A stretch of DNA of 17,406 nt from JANPCX01 sp046094425. Its GTDB lineage: Bacteria; Pseudomonadota; Gammaproteobacteria; Burkholderiales; Burkholderiaceae_C. Position numbers and translations under genes: made by a program. The notes under the pieces were generated by a model. The model was given only the letters and a program-made list of their open reading frames with translations. It did not search any database and was not told where the DNA came from. This document shows positions 1 through 6,343 of the stretch, piece by piece; the first letter of the stretch is position 1; each line of letters begins with the position of its first letter. The stretch is from assembly GCA_046094425.1 (NCBI GenBank), contig JBJTHI010000057.1, positions 1 to 17,406 on the forward strand. The letters are read 5' to 3'.

Positions 1-487
1 CTGTGGCAAGCCCGAAATTATCAACACCGACCAAGGCAGTCAGTTCACGGCGCAGGAGTTTGTGGATGAGGTGCTTGAATCGGGGGCCAAGCTGTCCATG
101 GACGGGCGTGGCGCTTGGCGTGACAACGTGTTTGTTGAGCATGTGTGGCGCTCGGTCAAGTACGAGTGCGTGTACCTCAAGGCCTATGAATCGGTGAGCC
201 AGGCACGCAGTGACATTGACCGCTACATCGACTGGTACAACACCCAGCGCGGGCATTCCAGTCACGACGGCAAGACACCGCAGCAGGTCTGGCTGGCGGG
301 GCTGCCCGCACTCAAAGAGGCTGCCTAAAATGAAATCGTTGGTGCGCCCCGAGTTGCCCACCGCGTCGGCCTGTTCGTCGCAAGCGACGTCCGCCGCCGT
401 GGACAACTCTGCACCTTTTCAAACCCGCCCCTTCTCACTTATCTATCGGGGGTTGGCTGTTCAGACTAACCGCGCCACTTCTCTGCT
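1..487 (+). mobile_element. Right end of an IS3-family insertion sequence (outer boundary approximate)
   Basis: The transposase reading frame ends at 328 and about 150 bases follow before sequence typical of the island begins. The stretch around 455-485, CTGTTCAGACTAACCGCGCC then ACTTCTC, resembles from memory the right terminal repeats of IS3-family elements with this kind of transposase tail. The left end lies outside the window, so the inverted repeat cannot be paired and the boundary could be anywhere from about 464 to 490. A small hairpin, CGTCGC-AA-GCGACG, occurs near 377-390 downstream of the transposase. Confidence 0.45.
2..328 (+). CDS. IS3-family transposase (OrfB), C-terminal part, cut by window start
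   Basis: This is the C-terminal half of a DDE transposase (rve integrase core) that cuts and joins insertion sequence ends. The reading frame is already open at base 2, so the beginning lies outside the window and no start is assigned. Seen directly: the second catalytic Asp in a NTDQGSQF motif near the start, the third acidic residue in DNVFVEHVWRSVKYE, and the YNTQRGHSS tail typical of IS3-family OrfB. It ends with TAA at 326-328. The family call is firm; the subgroup (perhaps IS407-like) is a guess from memory of related tails. Whether the complete IS is intact cannot be judged here. It lies at the outer edge of the low-GC island region and points towards the minus-strand island genes. Confidence 0.85.
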   Translation, partial: CGKPEIINTDQGSQFTAQEFVDEVLESGAKLSMDGRGAWRDNVFVEHVWRSVKYECVYLKAYESVSQARSDIDRYIDWYNTQRGHSSHDGKTPQQVWLAGLPALKEAA

Positions 488-794
488 CAGGCGTAGCTGG
501 TGCATCCACCATCGCCTTGTCCAATGTGCGAAGCAGCGGTTGCACTTTGGCTGAACGCAAAGGCACTGCGTGCGATGCAGTTGTGTGAGTGCTGTCCTGC
601 TGCCGCTCATTGCGGTTGGCGCTGGTAGATGCTGATAGTGCCTTGGTCTTCTTGTGTTTCTTGCTCTTACTACCTAAGCCTTTACCAGTAGTGGTACTGG
701 TGTCTGTAGTGTCAAGATCATCATCACTATCTACGTCTATTGTCTCTATGTGTATATTGTTCTTATAAGCTGTTTTAGCTGCTCGATCATTCAT
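435..794 (-). CDS. Hypothetical low-complexity protein, last gene of the island operon, probably truncated by the IS
   Basis: This 119-residue product is not recognised. Seen: an acidic stretch (about residues 19-28, rich in Asp), a Thr/Ser run, then a strongly basic patch (KSKKHKKTK, about residues 43-51) and a Ser/Thr/Gln-rich middle. No membrane segment or enzyme motif is visible. Its ATG overlaps the TGA of the preceding gene (ATGA at 791-794), which suggests translational coupling and is the main reason to believe it. The Shine-Dalgarno is weak. The last 15 to 18 codons (435 to about 487) fall in sequence that looks like the IS right end, so the native C-terminus was probably lost when the IS inserted. 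Existence as a gene is moderately supported; function is unknown. Confidence 0.4.
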   Translation of the reverse strand: MNDRAAKTAYKNNIHIETIDVDSDDDLDTTDTSTTTGKGLGSKSKKHKKTKALSASTSANRNERQQDSTHTTASHAVPLRSAKVQPLLRTLDKAMVDAPATPEQRSGAVSLNSQPPIDK

Positions 795-1033
795 GGTTTT
801 TGCTCTAGAAAATGGGGTTTATTCGATACGTCATGGCGAATTTGAAGATGTGCAAAGGACAGTGGTGGCAGTAGCGCAGTGAGCTTTCCGCCACGAGGCA
901 ATACGCTCACAACATGCGCCGCCGAGGGTGTTTTTGCCTTGAAATGCAACACGTCATGCGGAAAATCGCATCTGCTGTATTTACAGTGTTTGCGACTTTC
1001 CGCCAGCGGCGCAGAGTTGTTCTGGCACCTCAT
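791..1033 (-). CDS. Hypothetical 80-aa protein in the island operon
   Basis: Not recognised. The protein is short, basic and Cys/His-bearing near the N-terminus (Cys3, Cys17, Cys22, His26, His30). A small metal-binding fold is conceivable, but the spacing does not match the Ogr/Delta zinc finger common in satellites. The case for a gene is positional: it starts 7 bases after the stop of the 153-aa gene and its stop overlaps the next start (ATGA at 791-794), all on the minus strand. Against it, the ribosome binding site is poor (GGAAG sits almost on the ATG) and composition is not clearly coding. The 10-base word CTTTCCGCCA occurs twice inside it (884-893 and 996-1005). Confidence 0.35.
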   Translation of the reverse strand: MRCQNNSAPLAESRKHCKYSRCDFPHDVLHFKAKTPSAAHVVSVLPRGGKLTALLPPLSFAHLQIRHDVSNKPHFLEQKP

Positions 1034-1040
1034 ACTTCCA

Positions 1041-1502
1041 TCAATGCCTCAATCTCATGCCCAGCAGTTGGCTAACGCGAGCATGAAATTCACTATGAAA
1101 GTCTTCACACGCTTCACGGTCTGTGTCGTCAGAGAAAGGTTCATCCGCGTAAATGTCAACCATCTCTCCATAGGTCTCAACAAGAAACTTGACCAAGTTT
1201 TTGGGAAAAGTTAACTCGTCTTTGAAGACTGCAATGAGTTCATCAAGATATGCAAAGCACACTGTTTTCTGCGCCTTATCAATCACCAAATCATCGTCAT
1301 CGTCCCAGCCGATTGGTGACTTGAGTGCATTAGAAAGCGCGTGAATGTACTGAGGGTCTTTGCGGCGCTCGGCTTGATAAACACCAACCATCTCTTTGAC
1401 GTTTTGGGCAAGACCAACAGGCACCCACATTGCGGTCAGTTCGGTTGAAACATCCATCGCATTTTGACCATCGACGTTGGCCTTAATGGTTGACGCGTTC
1501 AT
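1041..1502 (-). CDS. Hypothetical acidic 153-aa protein of the island operon
   Basis: Not recognised. The product is acidic, with a run of five Asp (about residues 67-71) and several Asp/Glu clusters in the C-terminal half. It has no signal peptide or membrane helix, so it is probably a soluble cytoplasmic protein. The start at 1502 is well supported: AAGGAG lies seven bases upstream, and the ATG overlaps the stop of the upstream gene in an ATGA at 1499-1502. An acidic small protein beside an AlpA-type regulator could be a DNA mimic, an anti-repressor or a host-inhibiting factor, but nothing in the sequence decides this. Confidence is good that it is a gene and low on any role. Confidence 0.7.
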   Translation of the reverse strand: MNASTIKANVDGQNAMDVSTELTAMWVPVGLAQNVKEMVGVYQAERRKDPQYIHALSNALKSPIGWDDDDDLVIDKAQKTVCFAYLDELIAVFKDELTFPKNLVKFLVETYGEMVDIYADEPFSDDTDREACEDFHSEFHARVSQLLGMRLRH

Positions 1503-2008
1503 GCTGCGACTCCTTGCGCCAATTCATTACGGCATGAGATGGTCAAGCGGCGGGTGTATTTGCCATTGACCTCAACAGTTTCGCCTTGAACAATCAGTTC
1601 GTTGCCGTTGCTCAAACGATGCACGTAAGTGCTAGCCCCTGGGTTGAGAATGAGCAAGCCTTTGTCGTTGCCGCGAGTCAGCTTGCGCAGCAGACTGTCG
1701 CGGTAGGTCCTAGCAAACGCTTCGACCAAAAAAAGTGGCGTGATGTAAGCCTTCTTGATGGCGACTTTCGCCGTTGGATGCACATACACATGCTCAAAAT
1801 CGAACACGCGCACATGACCTACCGCTTCACTACGTTCAATCGGCAGGATGGCAAGCTGGTGAATGGACAACGATTTGTCATGGTTTGCATTTGATAAATC
1901 GAGGCGTTCAAAGTCCACATTGTTTGACCTTTTTGCGGCGATTGGGGCTACGGCATCTGAAGCTATGCCCAACCCCGTATCTAAGACTGAAGTGGTGAGG
2001 TCGTTCAT
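1499..2008 (-). CDS. Hypothetical 169-aa protein of the island operon
   Basis: Not recognised. The first 45 residues look flexible. The remainder (about 50-165) has alternating hydrophobic and charged residues suggesting a compact alpha/beta domain, ending in a beta-rich segment (NELIVQGETVEVNGKYTRR). No catalytic signature, signal peptide or membrane segment is visible. The start at 2008 is strongly supported by AAGGGGG six bases upstream and by the ATGA overlap (2005-2008) with the AlpA-like gene, so the two are almost certainly cotranscribed and translationally coupled. The next gene overlaps in the same way. By position it is an island accessory gene, possibly for replication, maintenance or defence, but no such function can be read from the sequence. 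Confidence 0.75.
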   Translation of the reverse strand: MNDLTTSVLDTGLGIASDAVAPIAAKRSNNVDFERLDLSNANHDKSLSIHQLAILPIERSEAVGHVRVFDFEHVYVHPTAKVAIKKAYITPLFLVEAFARTYRDSLLRKLTRGNDKGLLILNPGASTYVHRLSNGNELIVQGETVEVNGKYTRRLTISCRNELAQGVAA

Positions 2009-2247
2009 GCTGCACCCCCTTCGGCATTACCATCGCGCTTGGCGATGCACGACTGGATGTAAGCCTCAATCTCGCTGGCGGGCCAGCCCTTTATGCGAGG
2101 GCCAATAGGAACCCCCGGCTTAATGATTCCATCGCGGATGCGATTGTAAAAACTACTATTGCTTAGCCCTGTCATACGCAGAACTTCGCGCTTGCGGAGA
2201 AGAATTTCGTGCTTGTGGGCAAGTGCCTCTTGAATCAGTTTTTGCAT
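2005..2247 (-). CDS. AlpA-like helix-turn-helix regulator / excisionase-type protein
   Basis: An 80-residue small DNA-binding protein of the AlpA / MerR-like winged-helix excisionase type. The diagnostic part is LLRKREVLRMTGLSNSSFYN followed by a G-x-hydrophobic-x-x-P segment and a WPASEIEAYI tail, as in AlpA and Cox/Xis-like proteins. In known integrative elements and P4-like satellites such proteins activate or repress integrase and excision genes. I place the start at 2247 rather than at the upstream in-frame ATG at 2313, because AGAGG (2253-2257) lies five bases before it, the extra 22 residues are unlike the family, and the 2313 start has no ribosome binding site. It heads the overlapping operon and a 9-bp inverted repeat lies just upstream. 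The family call is fairly firm; its direction of regulation is not known. Confidence 0.85.
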   Translation of the reverse strand: MQKLIQEALAHKHEILLRKREVLRMTGLSNSSFYNRIRDGIIKPGVPIGPRIKGWPASEIEAYIQSCIAKRDGNAEGGAA

Positions 2248-2306
2248 GGTGACCTCTGTCAAATGCTGTAAAAAAGCTTTCGATGGAGGCCAGGCGTCCC
2301 TGCTTG

Positions 2307-2334
2307 CATCCATCTGTATCTGGCTAGATGGATG
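2307..2334. promoter_or_regulatory. Perfect 9-bp inverted repeat upstream of the AlpA-like gene
   Basis: CATCCATCT (2307-2315) pairs perfectly with AGATGGATG (2326-2334) around a 10-base centre. It lies 60 to 87 bases before the chosen AlpA-like start, inside the 197-base space between that gene and the 242-aa gene. The size and symmetry suit a regulator operator or a leader hairpin. No T-run follows on either strand, so it is unlikely to be an intrinsic terminator. No convincing -35/-10 pair was found around it. Confidence 0.45.
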
Positions 2335-2444
2335 AAATATCGAGGAAGCGTGACTTGTCGCGTGGCTACTTTCCAGCCAACCCCAAAAGTTTCCTAAAAC
2401 TCATCCAAATTTCCAAAAAGTCGAACATAAATTCGCGTGAGAAG

Positions 2445-3173
2445 TCACATGCTCTTAGCGAACTTTTCTGCAAACGCGATTTCATCCGCGTTTTTGTCTT
2501 TCCCAAAACCAGATGGCACTCGTTCTTTGCCACTTGATTTTGTAAGCGTAGCAACAGCCTGAGCAACCGCCGATCCCAGTGCCTGTGTAGACACAACTTT
2601 GCGTTTGCCTAAAAGGCTCTTACGAAGTACCTCAAATTCTGTTGGTTGGTCGATAGCCATTCTCAGTAGATGCACGAGTGCTGCATACCTCACTGTCTTA
2701 AGTGATTCACGTCGCCCCATGTCTTTTTCTTGCAGGTTGAATTCCACATCCGAAATTGGCAGCGTATGAGAACCGTCTAGGGTTTTCACTTTGGCGGGAA
2801 GAGACACCAATTTTGCAAACTCTTCCGCGCCATCCCACTCAAGCTCTCGCGCGAGTTTTGCGACCCCTTGAAGAGGCACAAATAGGTTTCTAGGCAAAAC
2901 ATCTGCTTTATCAGTTGAGATGGCCCGAATAGCCGGGTAGGTCAAGCGCCGCCTTAGTAAGATCTTCAACCGACTTTTGCACTCTTGATAAACATCAGGA
3001 TGCTCATTTTTTAGAATCGTCTGATTTTGGGGCGTCGGGTTGATGTGCAACGACAACATTGCTGCCTTCCAATAGGGGGCGTTGCGTCCCTCACGAAAGT
3101 TTCTCCAATCAACGTCAGTTGGACGCAATGAGTCAAGTTCTACCTTTGGCTCATTCAATTTTTTCTCTGGCAT
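2445..3173 (-). CDS. Hypothetical 242-aa protein cotranscribed with the integrase
   Basis: Not recognised. The predicted soluble protein begins with a charged segment, then has a W-R-N-F-R-E-G-R-N-A-P-Y-W stretch around residues 23-35 and a helical middle. The C-terminal part is basic to neutral and ends FAEKFAKSM. There is no signal peptide, membrane span or catalytic motif. AAGGAG lies five bases before the ATG, and the gene starts 14 bases after the integrase stop on the same strand, so the two are almost certainly one transcript. That pairing suggests a role in integration, excision or island stability, or a cargo protein using the integrase promoter. Composition looks poorer in GC than the guaA side, consistent with transfer. 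Confidence 0.75.
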   Translation of the reverse strand: MPEKKLNEPKVELDSLRPTDVDWRNFREGRNAPYWKAAMLSLHINPTPQNQTILKNEHPDVYQECKSRLKILLRRRLTYPAIRAISTDKADVLPRNLFVPLQGVAKLARELEWDGAEEFAKLVSLPAKVKTLDGSHTLPISDVEFNLQEKDMGRRESLKTVRYAALVHLLRMAIDQPTEFEVLRKSLLGKRKVVSTQALGSAVAQAVATLTKSSGKERVPSGFGKDKNADEIAFAEKFAKSM

Positions 3174-3187
3174 TCTTTCTCCTTCAA

Positions 3188-4519
3188 TCAGTTCAATTCC
3201 ATCGTCACATCCGCAGCAGCTACCTTGGCTGCACGCACAATCTCACGCACGCCTTCGCCTCCGCTCCAAGCATCAATCATGTCTGCCCATGCTTGGAGCA
3301 TCACCCGGCGCTGCTCGCCGTATTCGGCTTTGTTGTAGACACCCCGGATACTGCCCTCTTCGTGCGCGAGGCATTTTTCGATCCAGTCGCGGTTAAAACC
3401 AGCCTCGTTCAGTAGCGAGGATGCTGTCCGCCGCAGGTCGTGAACGGTGAAGCTCTCAAAGTCTTCACCCTTGGCTCGAATGGCTTCCACTGCGACCTCA
3501 ATCACGCGGTTCAATGTTGCGTTACTGATGGGCGTATCCATGTCGTACCGACCGGGATGCAGATAGCGTGACGACGCAAAGCAGGTTTTGAATGTCACCA
3601 GCACGTCTTGCGCCTGTGTGCTGAGATACACCACATGGGGTTTGCCTGTTTTCATTCGCTCTTTGGGTATCGTCCAAACAGCGTTGTCGAAATCGACTTC
3701 ACCCCATGTCGCGTTCACAAACTCGCCCTTGCGCACCATCGTAAGCATCACGAATCGCAACGCCAAGCGCAACGTCGCAGCGGTTGCCGTTGTGTCCAGT
3801 GCCGCAAGGAAGCGACGAATTTCTGAGGGATTCAGCGCACGGTCGCGTGCCTTGAACGTGGCAATGTCGCTGGGCCTGATGGCCTCAGCCGGATTTGCCA
3901 CTGTGAGCGACTTGTCTTTGGAAGCCGCGAAGCGGTACACCAGCAAGACGATTTCACGCACTTGGACAGCGGGCGCTGCGGCCCCCTTCTCGCGGATGCT
4001 TTCGCAATGCTTCATCAGTTGGGCAGGATTTATTTCGTCCAGCTTGAGCTTGCCGAACGGTCCTTCCAGATACCGCTTGTAGACCGAGCGCCGCATTGCC
4101 AACGTGGAGTCGGCCAAACGAGCGCCGTTGTTGGGATCAGCCTTGTCTGCAAAGTATTTTTCTGCCCAGCGCCCGAATGTCAGGGAGTCTGCTGCCTCTT
4201 GGCGCTTTTCGACTTTGGTTCTGGAGGGTGACTCACCCCGCTCCACACACCGTCTAGCGACAGTAAGCAATGAACGGGCTTCAGCCAACGAGACCGTCAT
4301 GCCGAAGTCGAGTTCAGCCGGGTCACGGGGATGCTTGGCACCCGCCGTGTCGTCGTATCGGCCAATCGTCAGTGTTTCGCGTCGGCCATTGAGGCGGTAA
4401 TCATAGCGAAACGACTTCGTGCCTGCGGTCGAGACGGTCACGTACATGCCGTCGCGGTCGGCAACTTTGAAGGTTTTTTCTTTGGGGCGCAGTTTGCGCA
4501 ATTCTGTGTCTGTAATCAT
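3188..4519 (-). CDS. Tyrosine site-specific integrase (DUF4102 / P4-type)
   Basis: A 443-residue phage/island integrase that recombines an attachment site on the element with one on the chromosome. Layout: N-terminal arm-DNA-binding domain of the DUF4102 type (about 1-95, with TIGRYDD), a SAM-like core-binding domain (about 113-210), and a C-terminal catalytic domain (about 225-420). Catalytic residues visible: Arg263 (MVRKGEF), Lys at 290 or 293, His360 and Arg363 (VHDLRRT), His386 (LAHEEG), and nucleophile Tyr395 (RGVYNKAEY), so it looks intact. AAGGAAA lies seven bases before the ATG. It is oriented away from guaA with its 5' end about 200 bases from the guaA stop. The 3' end of guaA is an established integration target for islands with such integrases, so that is the likely att site. 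Confidence 0.95.
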   Translation of the reverse strand: MITDTELRKLRPKEKTFKVADRDGMYVTVSTAGTKSFRYDYRLNGRRETLTIGRYDDTAGAKHPRDPAELDFGMTVSLAEARSLLTVARRCVERGESPSRTKVEKRQEAADSLTFGRWAEKYFADKADPNNGARLADSTLAMRRSVYKRYLEGPFGKLKLDEINPAQLMKHCESIREKGAAAPAVQVREIVLLVYRFAASKDKSLTVANPAEAIRPSDIATFKARDRALNPSEIRRFLAALDTTATAATLRLALRFVMLTMVRKGEFVNATWGEVDFDNAVWTIPKERMKTGKPHVVYLSTQAQDVLVTFKTCFASSRYLHPGRYDMDTPISNATLNRVIEVAVEAIRAKGEDFESFTVHDLRRTASSLLNEAGFNRDWIEKCLAHEEGSIRGVYNKAEYGEQRRVMLQAWADMIDAWSGGEGVREIVRAAKVAAADVTMELN

Positions 4520-4538
4520 GGCGGCTTTCCTTGTAAAA

Positions 4539-4615
4539 CTTTACCGTCAAGAGCCTTGTCGGTAAAGGAAAGCAGCGCCCTAGAGATTTACAGATTTACC
4601 GTCATGGCTACCGTC
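4539..4615. repeat. Repeated TTTACCGTC motifs in front of the integrase (candidate arm-type or operator sites)
   Basis: TTTACCGTCA occurs exactly twice (4540-4549 and 4595-4604). A third partial copy, TACCGTC, is at 4609-4615, and an inverted copy, CGGTAAAG (4560-4567), pairs perfectly with CTTTACCG (4539-4546). The set lies between the integrase start and the guaA end. DUF4102-type integrases bind short arm sites near their attachment site, and integrases or excisionases often autoregulate from such sites, so these are good candidates for either. The functional reading is inference. Confidence 0.45.
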
Positions 4616-4692
4616 GAAAGTATCGGCTTTGGTTGCATCCCGCTGGGTTGGGTGGGACGCATAACTTGTTGATTTTCAATGGAATGTTGCAA

Positions 4693-4722
4693 ATTTCAGG
4701 ACGCTGCTGAACGTCTTGAAAT
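4693..4722. other. Near-perfect dyad beside the guaA 3' end, candidate recombination core or hairpin
   Basis: ATTTCAGGACG (4693-4703) and CGTCTTGAAAT (4712-4722) form an inverted repeat matching at 10 of 11 positions around an 8-base centre, ten bases beyond the guaA stop. The geometry resembles two integrase core-binding sites flanking an overlap region. It could also be a hairpin in the guaA transcript, but no good T-run follows it. For guaA-targeting islands the core is normally in the last codons of guaA itself, so this may be an accessory element. Confidence 0.3.
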
Positions 4723-4731
4723 AACTGTACA

Positions 4732-6315
4732 TTATTCCCACTCAATCGTCGCCGGCGGCTTGGAGGACACGTCGTAGGCCACGCGGTTGATGCCGCGCAC
4801 TTCGTTGATGATGCGGCTGGAGACCTTCTTCAGCAGCGCATAGGGCAGCTCGGCCCAGTCGGCGGTCATGAAGTCGCTGGTTTGGACGGCGCGCAGGGCC
4901 ACCACGTAGTCGTAGGTGCGGCCATCGCCCATCACGCCGACGCTCTTAACGGGCAGGAAGACGGTGAAGGCCTGGCTGGTGAGTTGATACCAGGTCTTGC
5001 CGCTGGCGGTGTCCACCGTGTTGCGCAACTCTTCAATGAAGATGGCGTCGGCGCGGCGCAGCAGGTCGGCGTATTCGGCCTTCACTTCACCCAGAATGCG
5101 CACCCCGAGGCCAGGGCCGGGGAAGGGGTGGCGGTAGACCATGTCGGGCGGCAGGCCCAAGGCCACACCGAGTTCGCGCACTTCGTCTTTGAAGAGTTCG
5201 CGAAGAGGTTCCAAGAGCTTCAGGCCCAATGTTTCGGGCAGGCCGCCTACGTTGTGGTGGCTTTTGATGGTGGTGGCTTTTTTGGTTTTGGTGCCGCCGC
5301 TTTCCACCACGTCGGGGTAGATGGTGCCTTGGGCCAGCCATTTGGCTGACTTGAGCTTTTTGGCTTCGGCCTGGAACACCTCCACAAACTCTCGGCCAAT
5401 GATTTTGCGTTTTTGCTCGGGGTCGGTCACGCCTTTGAGGTGGCCGAGGAATTGCTCGCTTGCGTCCACATGGATGACCTTGGCATGCAGGCGGCCCGCG
5501 AACATGTCCATCACCATTTGGCCTTCGTTCAGGCGCAAGAGGCCATGGTCGACGAAGACGCAGGTGAGCTGGTCGCCAATGGCACGGTGAATGAGGGCTG
5601 CTGCCACGCTGGAATCGACACCGCCGGACAGCCCCAAGATGACTTCTTCGCTGCCCACTTGTTCGCGAATGCGGGCCACGCACTCTTCAATGTAGTTGCC
5701 CATGACCCAATCGGGTTTGGCTTTGGCAATATCGAGCACGAAGCGGTTGAGCAGCGCTTGGCCTTGCACCGTGTGCGTGACTTCGGGATGGAACTGCACC
5801 GCGTAGTAGTGGCGCGATTCATCAGCCATGCCAGCAATCGGGCAGCTTGGGGTGCTGGCCATGAGTTTGAAGCCGGGCGGAAGCTGGGTGACTTTGTCGC
5901 CATGGCTCATCCATACCTTGAGCATGCCGTGGCCTTCAGCGGTAGAGAAATCTTCAATGCCTTGCAAGAGCGCGGTGTGGCCATGCGCCCTCACCTCGGC
6001 ATAACCGAACTCACGGTGCAAGCTGGCTTCCACCTGGCCGCCCAGTTGCACCGTCATGGTGAACATGCCGTAGCAGATGCCGAGCACGGGCACTTTCAAG
6101 TCCCACACGGCTTGCGGGGCGCGCAACTCATGGTCTTCGTAGGTGCTGGCGTGGCTGCCGGAGAGGATGATGGCTTTGGGGGCGAACTCGCGGATGAAAG
6201 CGTCGCTCACATCGTTGGGATGAATTTCGCAGTAAACATGGGCCTCGCGCACCCGGCGGGCAATGAGCTGGGTGACTTGGGAGCCGAAGTCGAGGATGAG
6301 AATTTTGTCGTGCAT
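4732..6315 (-). CDS. guaA: GMP synthase (glutamine-hydrolysing)
   Basis: Cytoplasmic enzyme making GMP from XMP, ATP and glutamine, the last step of guanine nucleotide synthesis. Layout of the 527-residue product: class I glutamine amidotransferase domain (about 1-200) with nucleophile Cys81 in GICYGMF and the catalytic pair in FHPEVTH; ATP pyrophosphatase domain with the SGGVDSS loop; C-terminal dimerisation domain with RHPFPGPGLGVR and the closing PPATIEWE. I use the ATG at 6315, since the TTG 12 bases upstream is unlikely and the GGTGA before 6315 is a plausible ribosome binding site. The gene follows the MFS gene after 28 bases and guaB further upstream, so it is probably the operon's last gene. 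Oddity: the residue four after the Cys is Phe where class I amidotransferases normally carry Gln, Glu or His. The island integrase lies beyond its stop. Confidence 0.97.
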   Translation of the reverse strand: MHDKILILDFGSQVTQLIARRVREAHVYCEIHPNDVSDAFIREFAPKAIILSGSHASTYEDHELRAPQAVWDLKVPVLGICYGMFTMTVQLGGQVEASLHREFGYAEVRAHGHTALLQGIEDFSTAEGHGMLKVWMSHGDKVTQLPPGFKLMASTPSCPIAGMADESRHYYAVQFHPEVTHTVQGQALLNRFVLDIAKAKPDWVMGNYIEECVARIREQVGSEEVILGLSGGVDSSVAAALIHRAIGDQLTCVFVDHGLLRLNEGQMVMDMFAGRLHAKVIHVDASEQFLGHLKGVTDPEQKRKIIGREFVEVFQAEAKKLKSAKWLAQGTIYPDVVESGGTKTKKATTIKSHHNVGGLPETLGLKLLEPLRELFKDEVRELGVALGLPPDMVYRHPFPGPGLGVRILGEVKAEYADLLRRADAIFIEELRNTVDTASGKTWYQLTSQAFTVFLPVKSVGVMGDGRTYDYVVALRAVQTSDFMTADWAELPYALLKKVSSRIINEVRGINRVAYDVSSKPPATIEWE

Positions 6316-6343
6316 GGCAGTCACCAAAAATCAAACTGAATAA

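Larger units (their letters stand above)
488..4731. mobile_element. Part of an integrative genomic island inserted at the 3' end of guaA
   Basis: An intact tyrosine integrase sits next to guaA, with an AlpA-like protein, several unrecognised small genes on one strand, base composition poorer in GC than the core genes, and an IS at the outer side. The guaA reading frame is complete and ends with the usual IEWE-stop, as expected when the element carries a copy of the target's last bases. I looked for a second copy of the guaA tail (ATTATTCCCACTCAATCG on the plus strand) between 1 and 4700 and found none. The distal end is therefore outside the window or has been lost. The left limit given here is the putative IS boundary, not the island end. 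Confidence 0.7.

Noticed and set aside
975..986. CTGTATTTACAG as a LexA box
   Set aside because: The spacing is CTGT-N4-ACAG, not the N8 of proteobacterial LexA sites, and it lies inside a reading frame.
2248..2313. Upstream ATG at 2313 as the start of the AlpA-like gene
   Set aside because: No ribosome binding site precedes it and the extra 22 residues do not look like the family. AGAGG stands correctly before the ATG ending at 2247.
2328..2537. 69-codon plus-strand frame in the space between the AlpA-like and 242-aa genes
   Set aside because: It overlaps the 3' end of the better supported 242-aa gene on the other strand and has no ribosome binding site or recognisable sequence.
5413..6339. 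308-codon open frame on the plus strand opposite guaA
   Set aside because: Antisense shadow of guaA; its composition is that of a reverse-strand reading of a GC-rich gene.
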